Made by a program: the position numbers and the translations under genes. Positions 7,360 to 15,612 of a stretch of DNA of 42,356 bases are shown here, piece after piece (position 1 is the stretch's first letter; the number at the start of each line of letters is the position of its first letter). The DNA lies in NCBI GenBank assembly GCA_020072765.1, contig JAIQGD010000071.1, forward strand, positions 1 to 42,356, in the 5' to 3' direction. The notes below the pieces were generated by a model. It made no database searches, was not told the origin of the DNA, and was given only the letters and a program-made list of their open reading frames with translations. Source of the DNA: Terriglobia bacterium. GTDB lineage: Bacteria; Acidobacteriota; Terriglobia; Acidiferrales; UBA7541.

Positions 7360-8559
7360 TTACAAAATCCAGCCGCCGCCCAGGACGTGGTCGCCGGAAT
7401 AGAAGACGGCGGCCTGGCCGGGGGTGACGGCGCGCTGGGGCTCGCGAAATGTGACGCGGGCGGTGGTGGCGTCGAGCGCGGTGATTTCCGCGTCGGCGGG
7501 CTCGTGGCGATTGCGGATGCGCACGCTGGCGCGCACGGGCGCATCGGGCATGGCAAACGGAATCCAGTTAACGCCGCGCACGTCGCACGTGGCGCGCCGC
7601 AGTTCGGCATCTTCCCCGACGATCACGCGATTGGCGGCGCGGTCCAGCGCGACGACGTACACCGGCCGCCCGGCGGCGAAGCCCAGGCCGCGGCGCTGGC
7701 CCACCGTGTAGTTGTGCAGGCCGTTGTGGCGGCCGATGAGTTCGCCGGAAGTCGAAACAATGTCGCCGGGATCGTCCGGCAGGGCGCTTCCCTGCTCCCG
7801 CAGGTAGTTTTCGATGAACCGGACGTAGCTCCCCTGCGGCACGAAGCAGATCTCCTGGCTTTCGGGCTTTTCAGCGACGGGCACGGCCAGGCGGCGCGCT
7901 ATCTCGCGCACTTCGCTCTTGGTGAGTTCGCCGAGAGGAAATTCGGTGTGCGCGAGCTGCTCCTGGGTCAGCCCGAACAGGAAGTAGGACTGATCCTTGC
8001 TTTCGTCGACTGCGCGGAGGAGTTCGTAGCGGCCGGTTGCGGAATTGTGGCGGACGCGGGCGTAGTGGCCGGTGGCGATTTTGTCCGCGCCGATTTGCCG
8101 CGCGGTCAGATGCAGCTGATCGAACTTCACGTGGTTGTTGCACAGCGTGCAAGGAATCGGCGTGCGCCCGGCGAGGTAATCATCCAGGAACGGGCGGACC
8201 ACCGTCTGCTCGAACGCTCCCGCGAAATTCACCACGTAGAACGGGATGCCCAGATGCTCGGCCACGCGCCGCGCGTCGTAGACGTCGTCGAGCGAGCAGC
8301 AGCGGCGCGGCGCAGGTCCCGCGCCGTGCAGCTCGGGCAGGCGGCGCTGATTCCACAGCTGCATCGTGAGGCCGATGGCCGGCCGGCCGCGCTCGCGCAA
8401 CAGGGCCGCGACCGTGGAGCTGTCCACGCCGCCACTCATGGCGATCACCACGGCGTTCTCAGTGGGCGCGATGGCGACTGCATTGGCGGCCGGGGCGATG
8501 GCGTCGCGCGCGATTTCACATGGGGCGGTCGGTGTCATTGCAAAGTCTCGGGTGCTCAT
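7360..8559 (-). CDS. mnmA: tRNA-specific 2-thiouridylase MnmA
   Basis: MnmA places sulfur on C2 of U34 in the tRNAs for Lys, Glu and Gln. The 399-residue protein has the PP-loop SGGVDSS (residues 42-48), the catalytic cysteine C140 in CTLCNNHVKF, and the second cysteine C238 in ESQEICFVPQG. C137 makes a CxxC motif with C140, at the place where E. coli MnmA has Asp99. Three cysteines (C137, C140, C238) could then ligate an iron-sulfur cluster; this is inference. A ~35-residue N-terminal extension rich in Ala and Pro precedes the PP-loop domain and may be mostly dispensable, or the true start may be internal. The start ATG overlaps the stop of the cysteine desulfurase gene (ATGA), indicating coupled translation of sulfur donor and acceptor. 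Confidence 0.96.
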   Translation of the reverse strand: MSTRDFAMTPTAPCEIARDAIAPAANAVAIAPTENAVVIAMSGGVDSSTVAALLRERGRPAIGLTMQLWNQRRLPELHGAGPAPRRCCSLDDVYDARRVAEHLGIPFYVVNFAGAFEQTVVRPFLDDYLAGRTPIPCTLCNNHVKFDQLHLTARQIGADKIATGHYARVRHNSATGRYELLRAVDESKDQSYFLFGLTQEQLAHTEFPLGELTKSEVREIARRLAVPVAEKPESQEICFVPQGSYVRFIENYLREQGSALPDDPGDIVSTSGELIGRHNGLHNYTVGQRRGLGFAAGRPVYVVALDRAANRVIVGEDAELRRATCDVRGVNWIPFAMPDAPVRASVRIRNRHEPADAEITALDATTARVTFREPQRAVTPGQAAVFYSGDHVLGGGWIL

Positions 8560-9737
8560 GCGGTGTGCACGGCGGCCGAGCGCGGCGAAAGGGCGCGCAG
8601 GCGCTGGACGACTTCCGGGACGACTTCGATGGCGCGGTCGATTTCCTGGGCGGTGGTGGGGCGGCCCAGGCTGAAGCGCAGGCTGGAGCGGCCGTCGTCG
8701 CGCGAAAGGCCGATGGCGGTGAGCACGTGCGACGGCTCCGTGGAACCGGAAGAGCAGGCCGCGCCGGTCGAGCAGGCGATTCCCTCGAGATCGAGGGCGA
8801 TGAGCAGCGCCTCGCCGCCCGCTCCGGGGAACACGAGGTTCGAGGTGTTGGGGACGCGGCAGACGCGGTCGCCATTGACGCGTGCGGCGGGAATCCGCTC
8901 GAGCAGCGCCGTTTCCAGGCGGTCGCGCAGCGCGCCGATGCGGGCCGCATCCGACGCCAGCAAGCGGTGGGCGACCTCAGCGGCCTTGCCGAGGCCGACG
9001 ATGCCGGGAATATTTTCCGTGCCGGGGCGGCGATCGCGTTCGGCGTGCCCGCCGTAAAAGCGCGGCGCCAGGGGCGTGCCGGAGCGGACGTAGAGCGCGC
9101 CGACGCCCTTGGGCCCGCAGAATTTGTGCGCGGAGATGGAGAGAAGATCCACGCCCAGGCGGTTGACGTCGAGGGGCAATTTTCCGGCCGACTGCACGGC
9201 GTCGCAATGGAAGCGCACGCCCGCTTCGGCGGCGATGCGCCCGATTTCCTCGATGGGCTGGATCGTGCCGAGTTCGTTGTTGGCGTGCATCACGCTGATG
9301 AGGATGGTTTCCGGGCGCAGCGCACGGCGAATTTCTTCCGGGTCAACGATGCCTTCATGCCGCGGGCCGCGGCCGACGGGAACGTACGTAACTTCCACGC
9401 CCTGGCGTTCGAGTTCGTGGCAGCTATCGAGGACGGCGTGGTGGTCGATGGTGGTGGTGATGACGTGCTTGCGCGGTTTTTCGGAAACCGCGACACTGCC
9501 GAAAATCGCGAGGTTGTCGGCCTCCGTGCCGCCGCTGGTGAAAACGATCTCGCTGGGCTTGGCGCCTACCAGCGCGGCGACCGCGTCGCGCGCGGCGTCG
9601 AGTCCGGCTCGCGCGCGCTGCCCCGGAGAATGGACCGAGCCGGCGTTGCCGAAATGCTCGGTGAAATACGGGAGCATGGCTTCGAGGACGGTGGGGTCCA
9701 CGGGAGTCGTCGCGTTGTAATCAAGATAGACGCGCAT
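8556..9737 (-). CDS. Cysteine desulfurase, NifS/IscS family
   Basis: A pyridoxal-phosphate enzyme that takes sulfur from cysteine as an enzyme-bound persulfide. The 393-residue protein begins with VYLDYNATTPVDP and shows the cofactor-site histidine pair DHH (98-100), the PLP lysine K205 in SAHKFCGPKG, and the persulfide cysteine C328 in STGAACSSGS. All key residues are present and the length is normal. The downstream mnmA overlaps by 4 bp, so the most likely job here is to feed tRNA thiolation; a wider iron-sulfur role is possible because no isc or suf genes are nearby. It could be named nifS or iscS; the sequence alone does not settle which. Confidence 0.95.
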   Translation of the reverse strand: MRVYLDYNATTPVDPTVLEAMLPYFTEHFGNAGSVHSPGQRARAGLDAARDAVAALVGAKPSEIVFTSGGTEADNLAIFGSVAVSEKPRKHVITTTIDHHAVLDSCHELERQGVEVTYVPVGRGPRHEGIVDPEEIRRALRPETILISVMHANNELGTIQPIEEIGRIAAEAGVRFHCDAVQSAGKLPLDVNRLGVDLLSISAHKFCGPKGVGALYVRSGTPLAPRFYGGHAERDRRPGTENIPGIVGLGKAAEVAHRLLASDAARIGALRDRLETALLERIPAARVNGDRVCRVPNTSNLVFPGAGGEALLIALDLEGIACSTGAACSSGSTEPSHVLTAIGLSRDDGRSSLRFSLGRPTTAQEIDRAIEVVPEVVQRLRALSPRSAAVHTA

Positions 9738-10400
9738 CAGGCGGCCTCGAAAAAGCCAGCATAGCGGGTGGTGCCAGGGGAATCAAGCGCGCGCGGGAGC
9801 GATCGGGCGCGGTTTTTGGCTACCGGGACGGGCAGGAAAGTGTTGCGATTAGAACGGGCGCCGATCCTTTGTTTTGAACGAGTTAGCTCGATTTCTGTTT
9901 CCAGGTGTGTAGCGATTAGAGAAGGCAGGGACAAGTAGGTAGTGGCTAGTGGCGAGTGGCTAGTGACTATCGTTCCAGTTCGCGGCCCGCAATTGGGCGG
10001 CATGAGCAGCGGGCCGGTGCGCGGGGGCAGCGGGGCCGGTGTGTTATCGGCGGAGCAGCCGAGCGAAGGCGCCCGCTCTGGCTGGGAGCGCGCCGGGTTG
10101 TGTGTTCTCGCCATTTTGCCGGGAGCCGTGGCTCCAGGATCAGGCTAGCAGGATGCGGGGCAATTGCAAGCGTACGCAGCTGTGGACATCGGCGCGTGCG
10201 GCTCGGGCGATGTTCTCTGGCCGGTGAGGAGTGGATTTCGCGGCTGAGACATAATCGGGTACGGGCTCAACTTCCCGGTAGCGCGTTTGTACAGACAAGT
10301 GCATCACTTCCCCGTGCGCCGTGAGTCGGGAACAAACCGGCCAGCTGTCAGGAATAGCACATCCTTGGTTGGCCGGCCTGGATAGCGATAGTCCCAACCC
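9738..10400. other. 663-bp intergenic region with repeat remnants
   Basis: No convincing gene. It holds an imperfect short repeat of GTGGCTAGTG near 9940-9968, copy 1 of the ~70-bp dispersed repeat (10145-10215), and an inverted repeat CCGGCCA (10337-10343) / TGGCCGG (10370-10376) just beyond the 3' end of the regulator gene. Some short open frames exist but lack start signals or codon bias. Confidence 0.6.
10145..10215 (+). repeat. Dispersed ~70-bp repeat, copy 1
   Basis: Begins CTAGCAGGATGCGGGGCAAT and ends GGGCGATGTTC. It matches copy 2 (13588-13657) at about 66 of 71 aligned positions with one single-base gap, and copy 3 (14488-14557) more distantly. It contains the 8-bp palindrome GCAATTGC. 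Confidence 0.85.
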
Positions 10401-12386
10401 TCATCCGGTGAGTCCTATTCGGCGGAGCAGGACTTGGAACCTCGGGTCGGAGCGAAGTGGGTCTAGTCGGGGGTCCCACTTGCTATACACAAGAAATGTG
10501 GAACGCTCTGCCACAGCCTTGTTCAACCAGGCAAAAGCCGCGTCCTTGTCTCCCAGCGCGACGTAAATCACGGCGATGTCAAAGGGAGAAACGTAGGAGT
10601 GCTTGGCTCCGTCGAGAAGGCCTTTCAGGACCTGCTCGGCATCGACGCGCCTGCCGGCCATTGCGTAAGCGTGCGCCAGTCCCGCAAGATAGAAGGGGCT
10701 GAAGATGGGGCTGTTCTTGTTAGTCAGCTCAACTGCTTTCTTGAATTCCGCGACAGCCTGCTCATGCAAGCCTTTTTGCTCGTAGTCCCAACCAAGAATG
10801 GCCAATTCCCAGGTATCGTCCGGCGCCCTTGTCAGGACGTTTCGTGCGAGCTGGATGGAGTCGTCGTATTGCCGGGCGGCGAAACTATGCCAGCAGAGGC
10901 AGTCGGCAAGCACGTCGCCGATCGGGTCCAGATCAACGGCCAGCTTGCTTTCGCTGGCGGATTCAGCCATGCGGCCCATGGCCATAAGATAGTGAGCATA
11001 TTCGTGGCGAATGTCGGCGTCGCTAGGATTCAACTCCAGAGCCCGTTTGAATTCCCGCTCCGCTCCCGCAAAATCCCAATCGTAATGCATTTTCGCCAAT
11101 GCCAAGGCTCCGTGACCTTCCGGAAGCCGATCATCCTTCTCGACCGCCAGCATTCCCAGTTGCTTCACTTTCCCCCAGGCCTGATTTGGCGGAATAGCAC
11201 TAAAGAAGCCGAGAAAGAAGTAAGGGCTGGCCATGTGGGCATAGGCAGGGGCGTAGTTCGGGTCGAGCTTGATGGCCTGGTTGTAATAGTCAATGCTCTT
11301 CTGCAGGTCGAACTGATCCATATAGGAATTCGCTTTCAAATAAATCTCGTAAGCTTCCGGGCTTACCGCCTGCGTCTTGGCCGTCAGCCGCGGTTGCGGG
11401 CCGCCCAGCCTGTTTTCAATTTGCTTCGCGATGGCGGAGGCGACGTCATCCTCCAGAGCAAGAATGTCATCGAAGTCGCGCTCGTAAGTTTCGGCCCAGA
11501 GGTGCCGGTCCGTCGGCCCGTACAGGAGGTTGGCGGTCACGCGTACGTGGTTGCCCGAGCGCTGGACCGTGCCTTCAACAATTGCGTCTGCGTTCAGCTC
11601 ACGGGCAAGCTCCGGTATCGGCTTCTTGGTTTGTTTGTAGCGCATCACCGAAGTCCGCGAGATCACTCGTAGCGCGCTGATCTTGCCCAAGTTGGTGACC
11701 AGTTCTTCGGTCATCCCGTCGGAAAAGTATTCCTGCGCTGGGTCGCCCGAGAGGTTTTCAAATGGCAAAACGGCGATGGATTCGATCTTCGCTGCGGGCA
11801 CGGCGCGGCGTGCCCTTACCGCCTCCAGGAGTAGCTCGCGCAAGCCACCGACGTTGAGGGCGAAGAGGGCCGCAAGGGGCCCTCCGATGGCCGCGACCAC
11901 AATCCATTGCCAGCGGCGCGTCGGTTTGCGAACCACGCCGACAGCAGCCGGTGGCAAGGACGATTCGTTGAGGGTGCCCTCATCCGGGTGTGCGCTCTCA
12001 CCCGTCCCGTTGGTCCACCCTCTCCCCGAGAGAGAGGTGCCGGAGGTGATGGTTTCCACTGATGCGACGAACCGGTAGCCCCGCCTCGCCAGGGTCTCAA
12101 CAAACCGCGGGCTGTCCGCTGAATCACCCAGGGCATCGCGCAGCCTCCCAATCGCCGTGTTCAAACTGTGGTCAAAGTCCCCGAACGTCCCGTTGGGCCA
12201 AAGGGCCAGGCGCAATTGTTCCCGCGTCACCACCTCGCCGGGTCGGCTTGCAAGCATGGTCAAGATTTGAAATGACTGGTCCGGAAGCCTGATCCTCAGG
12301 CCGTTCTTGCGCAGTTCTCCCGACTGGAGATTCGCATCGAAAGCCCCGAAGTGAAGGACGCGCGATGGGTGGGCTGCTTCTTCCAT
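10401..12386 (-). CDS. Membrane-bound winged-helix regulator with TolB-like and TPR domains
   Basis: A 661-residue CadC-type protein. Residues ~10-112 are an OmpR/PhoB-type winged helix (LPDQSFQILTMLASRPGEVV; TREQLRLALWP; VETLARRGYRF). A basic linker leads to one transmembrane helix (WIVVAAIGGPLAALFALNVG, ~163-182). Then comes a TolB/FlgO-like domain (IAVLPFENLSGDPAQEYFSD, ~208-227; ADAIVEGTVQRSGNHVRVTA) and TPR repeats to the C-terminus (e.g. DYYNQAIKLDPNYAPAYAHM). Such proteins bind DNA at the inner face of the membrane and sense through the outer domains; Acidobacteria encode many. The likely target is its own divergent promoter region shared with the secreted protein gene at 12633; this is inference. 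Base composition is less GC-rich than neighbours. Confidence 0.9.
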   Translation of the reverse strand: MEEAAHPSRVLHFGAFDANLQSGELRKNGLRIRLPDQSFQILTMLASRPGEVVTREQLRLALWPNGTFGDFDHSLNTAIGRLRDALGDSADSPRFVETLARRGYRFVASVETITSGTSLSGRGWTNGTGESAHPDEGTLNESSLPPAAVGVVRKPTRRWQWIVVAAIGGPLAALFALNVGGLRELLLEAVRARRAVPAAKIESIAVLPFENLSGDPAQEYFSDGMTEELVTNLGKISALRVISRTSVMRYKQTKKPIPELARELNADAIVEGTVQRSGNHVRVTANLLYGPTDRHLWAETYERDFDDILALEDDVASAIAKQIENRLGGPQPRLTAKTQAVSPEAYEIYLKANSYMDQFDLQKSIDYYNQAIKLDPNYAPAYAHMASPYFFLGFFSAIPPNQAWGKVKQLGMLAVEKDDRLPEGHGALALAKMHYDWDFAGAEREFKRALELNPSDADIRHEYAHYLMAMGRMAESASESKLAVDLDPIGDVLADCLCWHSFAARQYDDSIQLARNVLTRAPDDTWELAILGWDYEQKGLHEQAVAEFKKAVELTNKNSPIFSPFYLAGLAHAYAMAGRRVDAEQVLKGLLDGAKHSYVSPFDIAVIYVALGDKDAAFAWLNKAVAERSTFLVYSKWDPRLDPLRSDPRFQVLLRRIGLTG

Positions 12387-12632
12387 TGGGGCACCGCCTT
12401 GGCGGTAACATTACCACTTTGCTGATGGCGATTCAAAGCTATCAGGAGGAATGTGACTTTTTGTCGTAGCCCTCCGCGATTCAATGGCTTGCGATGTTAT
12501 CTAGAATCTCCCTCGATGTGACACCTGGTGCATTGACCGGCCAATGGAACGGGTGGAAAGTCACCCTCGCAACACAGCCGGGACCACCGGCATCGCCCAA
12601 GGCGCTCCCGCGCAAGCCGAAGGAGAATGACC
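12387..12632. other. Divergent intergenic region, candidate operator zone
   Basis: 246 bp between the regulator (minus) and the secreted protein (plus). It has lower GC than surrounding DNA (for example around 12420-12470) and no clear gene. I could not identify a convincing operator repeat. AGGAG at 12621-12625 is the ribosome-binding site for the plus-strand gene. Confidence 0.4.
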
Positions 12633-13442
12633 ATGAGAACTAGAACAAGACCCACAATTGTCACCGCCGTTTTTGCCAGCATGGCTCTGCTGTTGTTGCT
12701 TCCGCTCGTGTTCACCCCGGCGAGATCGGCCGAACGACCAAGCCTTCTCTACGCCACCCTCCCGTTCAGCCCGCTCAGCCAGCTAGCAGCGTTTAGCTTG
12801 GAAGCCAAAAGGGGGAGAGTTATCGGCAAGATCGGATACCCTCTTTCGGCTGCACTGGCGTTCTGCCCGCCGGGAGGAAAGGCATACACAGTAACCAACA
12901 TTTTCAGCTCGAGCCCGCAGTTGGCCACGCTCAATCTGGGCACAGGGACAGCTACCCCAGTTGGCTCACCGCTCCCGCTGGGCCAAGATTTCATGGGCAT
13001 GGTGTGCTCCCGCGACGGAACTCTCTATGGCGTTGGCCAATCGGACTACACAAATCCGGATTACAACAGCCTGTACATCATCAACCGGGCAAATGGCGTC
13101 CTTGGGCGCATTGGTTCCACCGGTGTCAATGATGGCACGGGTGATGATATGTTCATGGCCTTATCCTTCGCGCCCGACGGGACGTTGTACGGTGCCACCC
13201 CCCTTGCGCTGTATACCATTGACCTGAAGAGCGGACTTGCGACCAAGGTAATCGATTTCTCCGCGAATGTGGCGTCGAACGTAATGGGCATGGCCATTGA
13301 CGCCGACGGGAATTTTTACCTCGCCGATTTTACGTCCGACTCGCTTATATACGCTCTCGATCCCCGTACCGGAGTGGCCGCCCCTATCCTGAATACCGGC
13401 TTGTCGTACGTTCACAGCATTGCCTTCAAAACCCCGGGCTAG
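12633..13442 (+). CDS. Secreted propeller-like protein of unknown function
   Basis: A 269-residue protein with a strong signal peptide (FASMALLLLLPLVFTPARSA). The body carries repeating blade-like units of the kind DGTLYGV...LYIINRANG, DGTLYGATPLALYTIDLKSG and DGNFYLADFTSDSLIYALDP, typical of beta-propeller (NHL/SMP-30-like) folds, though short for a full propeller. No catalytic residues can be assigned. Two in-frame ATGs exist: 12627 is only 1 nt from AGGAG, while 12633 is 7 nt away, so 12633 is chosen. It is divergent from the winged-helix regulator, which may control it. Cysteines are few and there is no anchor, so it is probably released to the periplasm or outside. Confidence 0.8.
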   Translation: MRTRTRPTIVTAVFASMALLLLLPLVFTPARSAERPSLLYATLPFSPLSQLAAFSLEAKRGRVIGKIGYPLSAALAFCPPGGKAYTVTNIFSSSPQLATLNLGTGTATPVGSPLPLGQDFMGMVCSRDGTLYGVGQSDYTNPDYNSLYIINRANGVLGRIGSTGVNDGTGDDMFMALSFAPDGTLYGATPLALYTIDLKSGLATKVIDFSANVASNVMGMAIDADGNFYLADFTSDSLIYALDPRTGVAAPILNTGLSYVHSIAFKTPG

Positions 13443-13587
13443 AACGGCTGTGGGTGACCCGCGCGGGTGGAAGCACTGCGATCAGCAGGAGGCGGGACAA
13501 GAGAAGCGAAGCGCGGCTTGGTCCGCCTCCTGGAATCCTGTCCCAAGCGGCATCATATCGGCCTCGGCCATTGGGCCGGGCTGACGA

Positions 13588-13657
13588 CTAGCAGGATGCG
13601 GGGCAATTGCAAGGGTGCGGAGCTGTGGACTTCGGCGCGTGCGGCCGGGCGATGTTC
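13588..13657 (+). repeat. Dispersed ~70-bp repeat, copy 2
   Basis: Closest relative of copy 1 (about 66 of 71 positions). It lies between two convergent genes, 14 bp beyond the stop of the methyltransferase gene. A GGCGA-TGT-TCGCC hairpin is formed at its right end (13650-13660). Confidence 0.85.
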
Positions 13658-13671
13658 GCCGACTGGGCGCG

Positions 13672-14346
13672 CTACGGGTCCGCGGTGACGATAGCCATGG
13701 CGAAGCCGTCGTACCCTTTGCGTCCGACGGTCTGGACGGCGATGGCGCTGACGCGCGGCTCGGCGGCGAGCAACGCGTTGAAGCGGCGAATGCCCCGGAC
13801 GATGGGGTCGCTGCTGGCGGCGTCGATGACCGCTCCCTCCATCACGACATTGTCGGCGAGGATGAGGGTGCCGCGACGGGAGAGTTTGAGGGCCCAAGCC
13901 AGGTAATCCGGATAGCTGGGCTTATCCGCGTCGATGAAGATCAGGTCGAATGGACCGCGCCCCTCGGCGGCGAGTTGCGGCAGCGTAGCGAGCGCCGGCC
14001 CGAGGCGCAGATCCACGACGCCGGACAGGCCGGCGCGCGCGATGTTGGCGCGGGCGACTTCCGCGTGTTTGGGGTCCGCCTCCAGGGTGATCAGGCGGCC
14101 GTCGGGGGGCAGGGCCCGTGCCAGCCAGATGGTGCTGTATCCGCCCAGCGTGCCAATCTCCAGGATGCTGCGCGCCCCTCGAAGCCGCGCCAGCAGGTGC
14201 AGCAGTTTGCCCTCGTTGGGCGAAACGTTGTGCGGCGGCAGGCCCGCCGCGGCCATGGCCTCGATGGCCGCGTCGAGCGCGGGATCGGGCGGTACAAACA
14301 GACCGGTGATGTAGCGGTCGACAGAGCTCCAATCCTCATAAGTCAT
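13672..14346 (-). CDS. SAM-dependent O-methyltransferase (class I, caffeoyl-CoA OMT-like)
   Basis: A 224-residue enzyme of the PF01596 type. Motif I is ILEIGTLGGYSTIWLA (residues ~61-76), followed by the acidic residue in LITLEADPKHAEVA (~85-98), the metal-site aspartates in FDLIFIDADKPSYPDYL, and NVVMEGAV (ILADNVVMEG) further on. Family members transfer a methyl group from S-adenosylmethionine to catechol-type hydroxyls with a divalent metal. The small-molecule substrate here is not predictable. GAGG before the ATG at 14346 supports the start. It appears to be a single-gene unit, divergent from the metallo-beta-lactamase gene. Confidence 0.92.
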   Translation of the reverse strand: MTYEDWSSVDRYITGLFVPPDPALDAAIEAMAAAGLPPHNVSPNEGKLLHLLARLRGARSILEIGTLGGYSTIWLARALPPDGRLITLEADPKHAEVARANIARAGLSGVVDLRLGPALATLPQLAAEGRGPFDLIFIDADKPSYPDYLAWALKLSRRGTLILADNVVMEGAVIDAASSDPIVRGIRRFNALLAAEPRVSAIAVQTVGRKGYDGFAMAIVTADP

Positions 14347-14735
14347 AGACCATCCTCGCTTGGCAACGGCCGCGGTCGAATTTGTCCCTCACCGAGTGTA
14401 ACGCGATCTTGGCGGAAACTGGCGATGGCTGGCATGGCGAGACCCGATCGTGCGGCAGAATGCCGAATACTTCGTTGCTTCAGCAGGCTGGCAGGATGAA
14501 AGGCAATAACACGGGCATGATGCTATGGACCTCCGCGGATGCGGCCCTGGCGACAGCGGAAGGGACGCTTTAGGCATACAATGCTGGCCGTTGTCGAAGT
14601 GAAAGCGGGATTCTCGGATAAGGAGCGATCCGTGGGTGAGGGTAACGAAGATGCAGGTCGTTACACATCCGGGCACCAAACGCGGACCATTTTACAGCAA
14701 GCGGTCCGCCCAAAGAAAAAGGAGAACACACATTG
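14347..14735. other. Divergent 389-bp intergenic region
   Basis: Contains copy 3 of the dispersed repeat (14488-14557), an inverted repeat GCGGACC / GGTCCGC around 14683-14710, and the AAAGGAG ribosome-binding site (14718-14724) for the downstream gene. No gene is supported. Confidence 0.5.
14488..14557 (+). repeat. Dispersed ~70-bp repeat, copy 3 (diverged)
   Basis: About two thirds identical to copies 1 and 2, with the same landmarks: GCAGGATG, GGCAAT, GCTATGGAC, TGCGGC and GGCGA in the same order and spacing. Differences in the middle block fall often on every third base. Confidence 0.7.
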
Positions 14736-15476
14736 ATGGCAATTAAGCAGAGCGGCACGCAAGTGGACGAGGTGGCAGCGAAAATCTATCGTATCTCGAC
14801 GCCGCTGGATGTGATTCCCGGGGGGCTGACGTTTAATTCCTACCTGATCGCGGACGACCAGCCCATGTTGTTCCACACGGGCTACCGGAAGATTTTTCCG
14901 AACACGGTGGAGGCGATCCGGAAAGTGGTGCCGGCCGAAAAGCTGCGCTGGATCGGCGGATCGCACTTTGAAGGCGACGAGTATGGAGCGCTGAACGAGT
15001 TCCTGATCGCCGCGCCGGAAGCGACGCCGTTTGGCAGCCAAGTCGGCGTGATGACCTCGCTGAACGATTATGCCTCCCGGCCGGCGCGGGGGTTCGCCGA
15101 CGGCGAGGAGTTTTCCATCGGCAGCCGAAAGATGAAGTGGCTATCCACGCCGCACGTTCCGCACGGGTGGGATTGCGGCATTCTGTTCGACGCGTCCACC
15201 AAGACGCTGCTGTGCGGGGATCTATTCACCCAGCCGGGCACGAACATGCCGGCGGTGACGGAATCCGAAGTGCTGACCGCCAGCGAGGGCATGCGCGGGA
15301 TGATGGACTACTACGCGCACGCCACGAGCACGTCGGCGCTGCTGGAGCGGCTGGCGAGCCTGCAGCCTGCGATGCTCGCCTGCCAACACGGGAGCGCGTA
15401 CCGGGGGGACGGAGCCGCGTTGCTGCGCCAACTATCCGCCACCATCGAGCAGGGGGCGGCCAAGCAGGCCGGATGA
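14736..15476 (+). CDS. Metallo-beta-lactamase-fold protein, flavodiiron (ODP) type
   Basis: A 246-residue stand-alone domain resembling the di-iron lactamase half of flavodiiron proteins. Candidate ligands occur in order: H77-x-E79-x-D81 in SHFEGDEYG, H140/H143 in TPHVPHGWD, D162 in LLCGDLF, and H218 in CQHGSAY. The HxExDH pattern of flavodiiron proteins is kept except that the final His is Glu (E82). There is no flavodoxin or rubredoxin partner domain, and no such gene is adjacent. A redox or hydrolase role is therefore open. GGAG at 14721-14724 lies 8 nt from a TTG (14733) and 11 nt from the ATG (14736); ATG is reported but TTG is possible. Confidence 0.82.
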   Translation: MAIKQSGTQVDEVAAKIYRISTPLDVIPGGLTFNSYLIADDQPMLFHTGYRKIFPNTVEAIRKVVPAEKLRWIGGSHFEGDEYGALNEFLIAAPEATPFGSQVGVMTSLNDYASRPARGFADGEEFSIGSRKMKWLSTPHVPHGWDCGILFDASTKTLLCGDLFTQPGTNMPAVTESEVLTASEGMRGMMDYYAHATSTSALLERLASLQPAMLACQHGSAYRGDGAALLRQLSATIEQGAAKQAG

Positions 15477-15612
15477 TCTCCGGCCACGACCGGTTACAAA
15501 GGGCTGTTTACTAGGAGTCGGCCTCGGGGTGGAATTGCGGTTTCGCGCCGCCGGGAATCCCGCACAATAAATGGCGGAAACCTCAAGCGGCGAAAAATCC
15601 ACGGGAGACCCC

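Noticed and set aside
7249-9764. Long open frames antisense to mnmA and the cysteine desulfurase gene.
   Set aside because: Both sense genes are unambiguous; the antisense frames have no family features and arise from GC-rich third positions.
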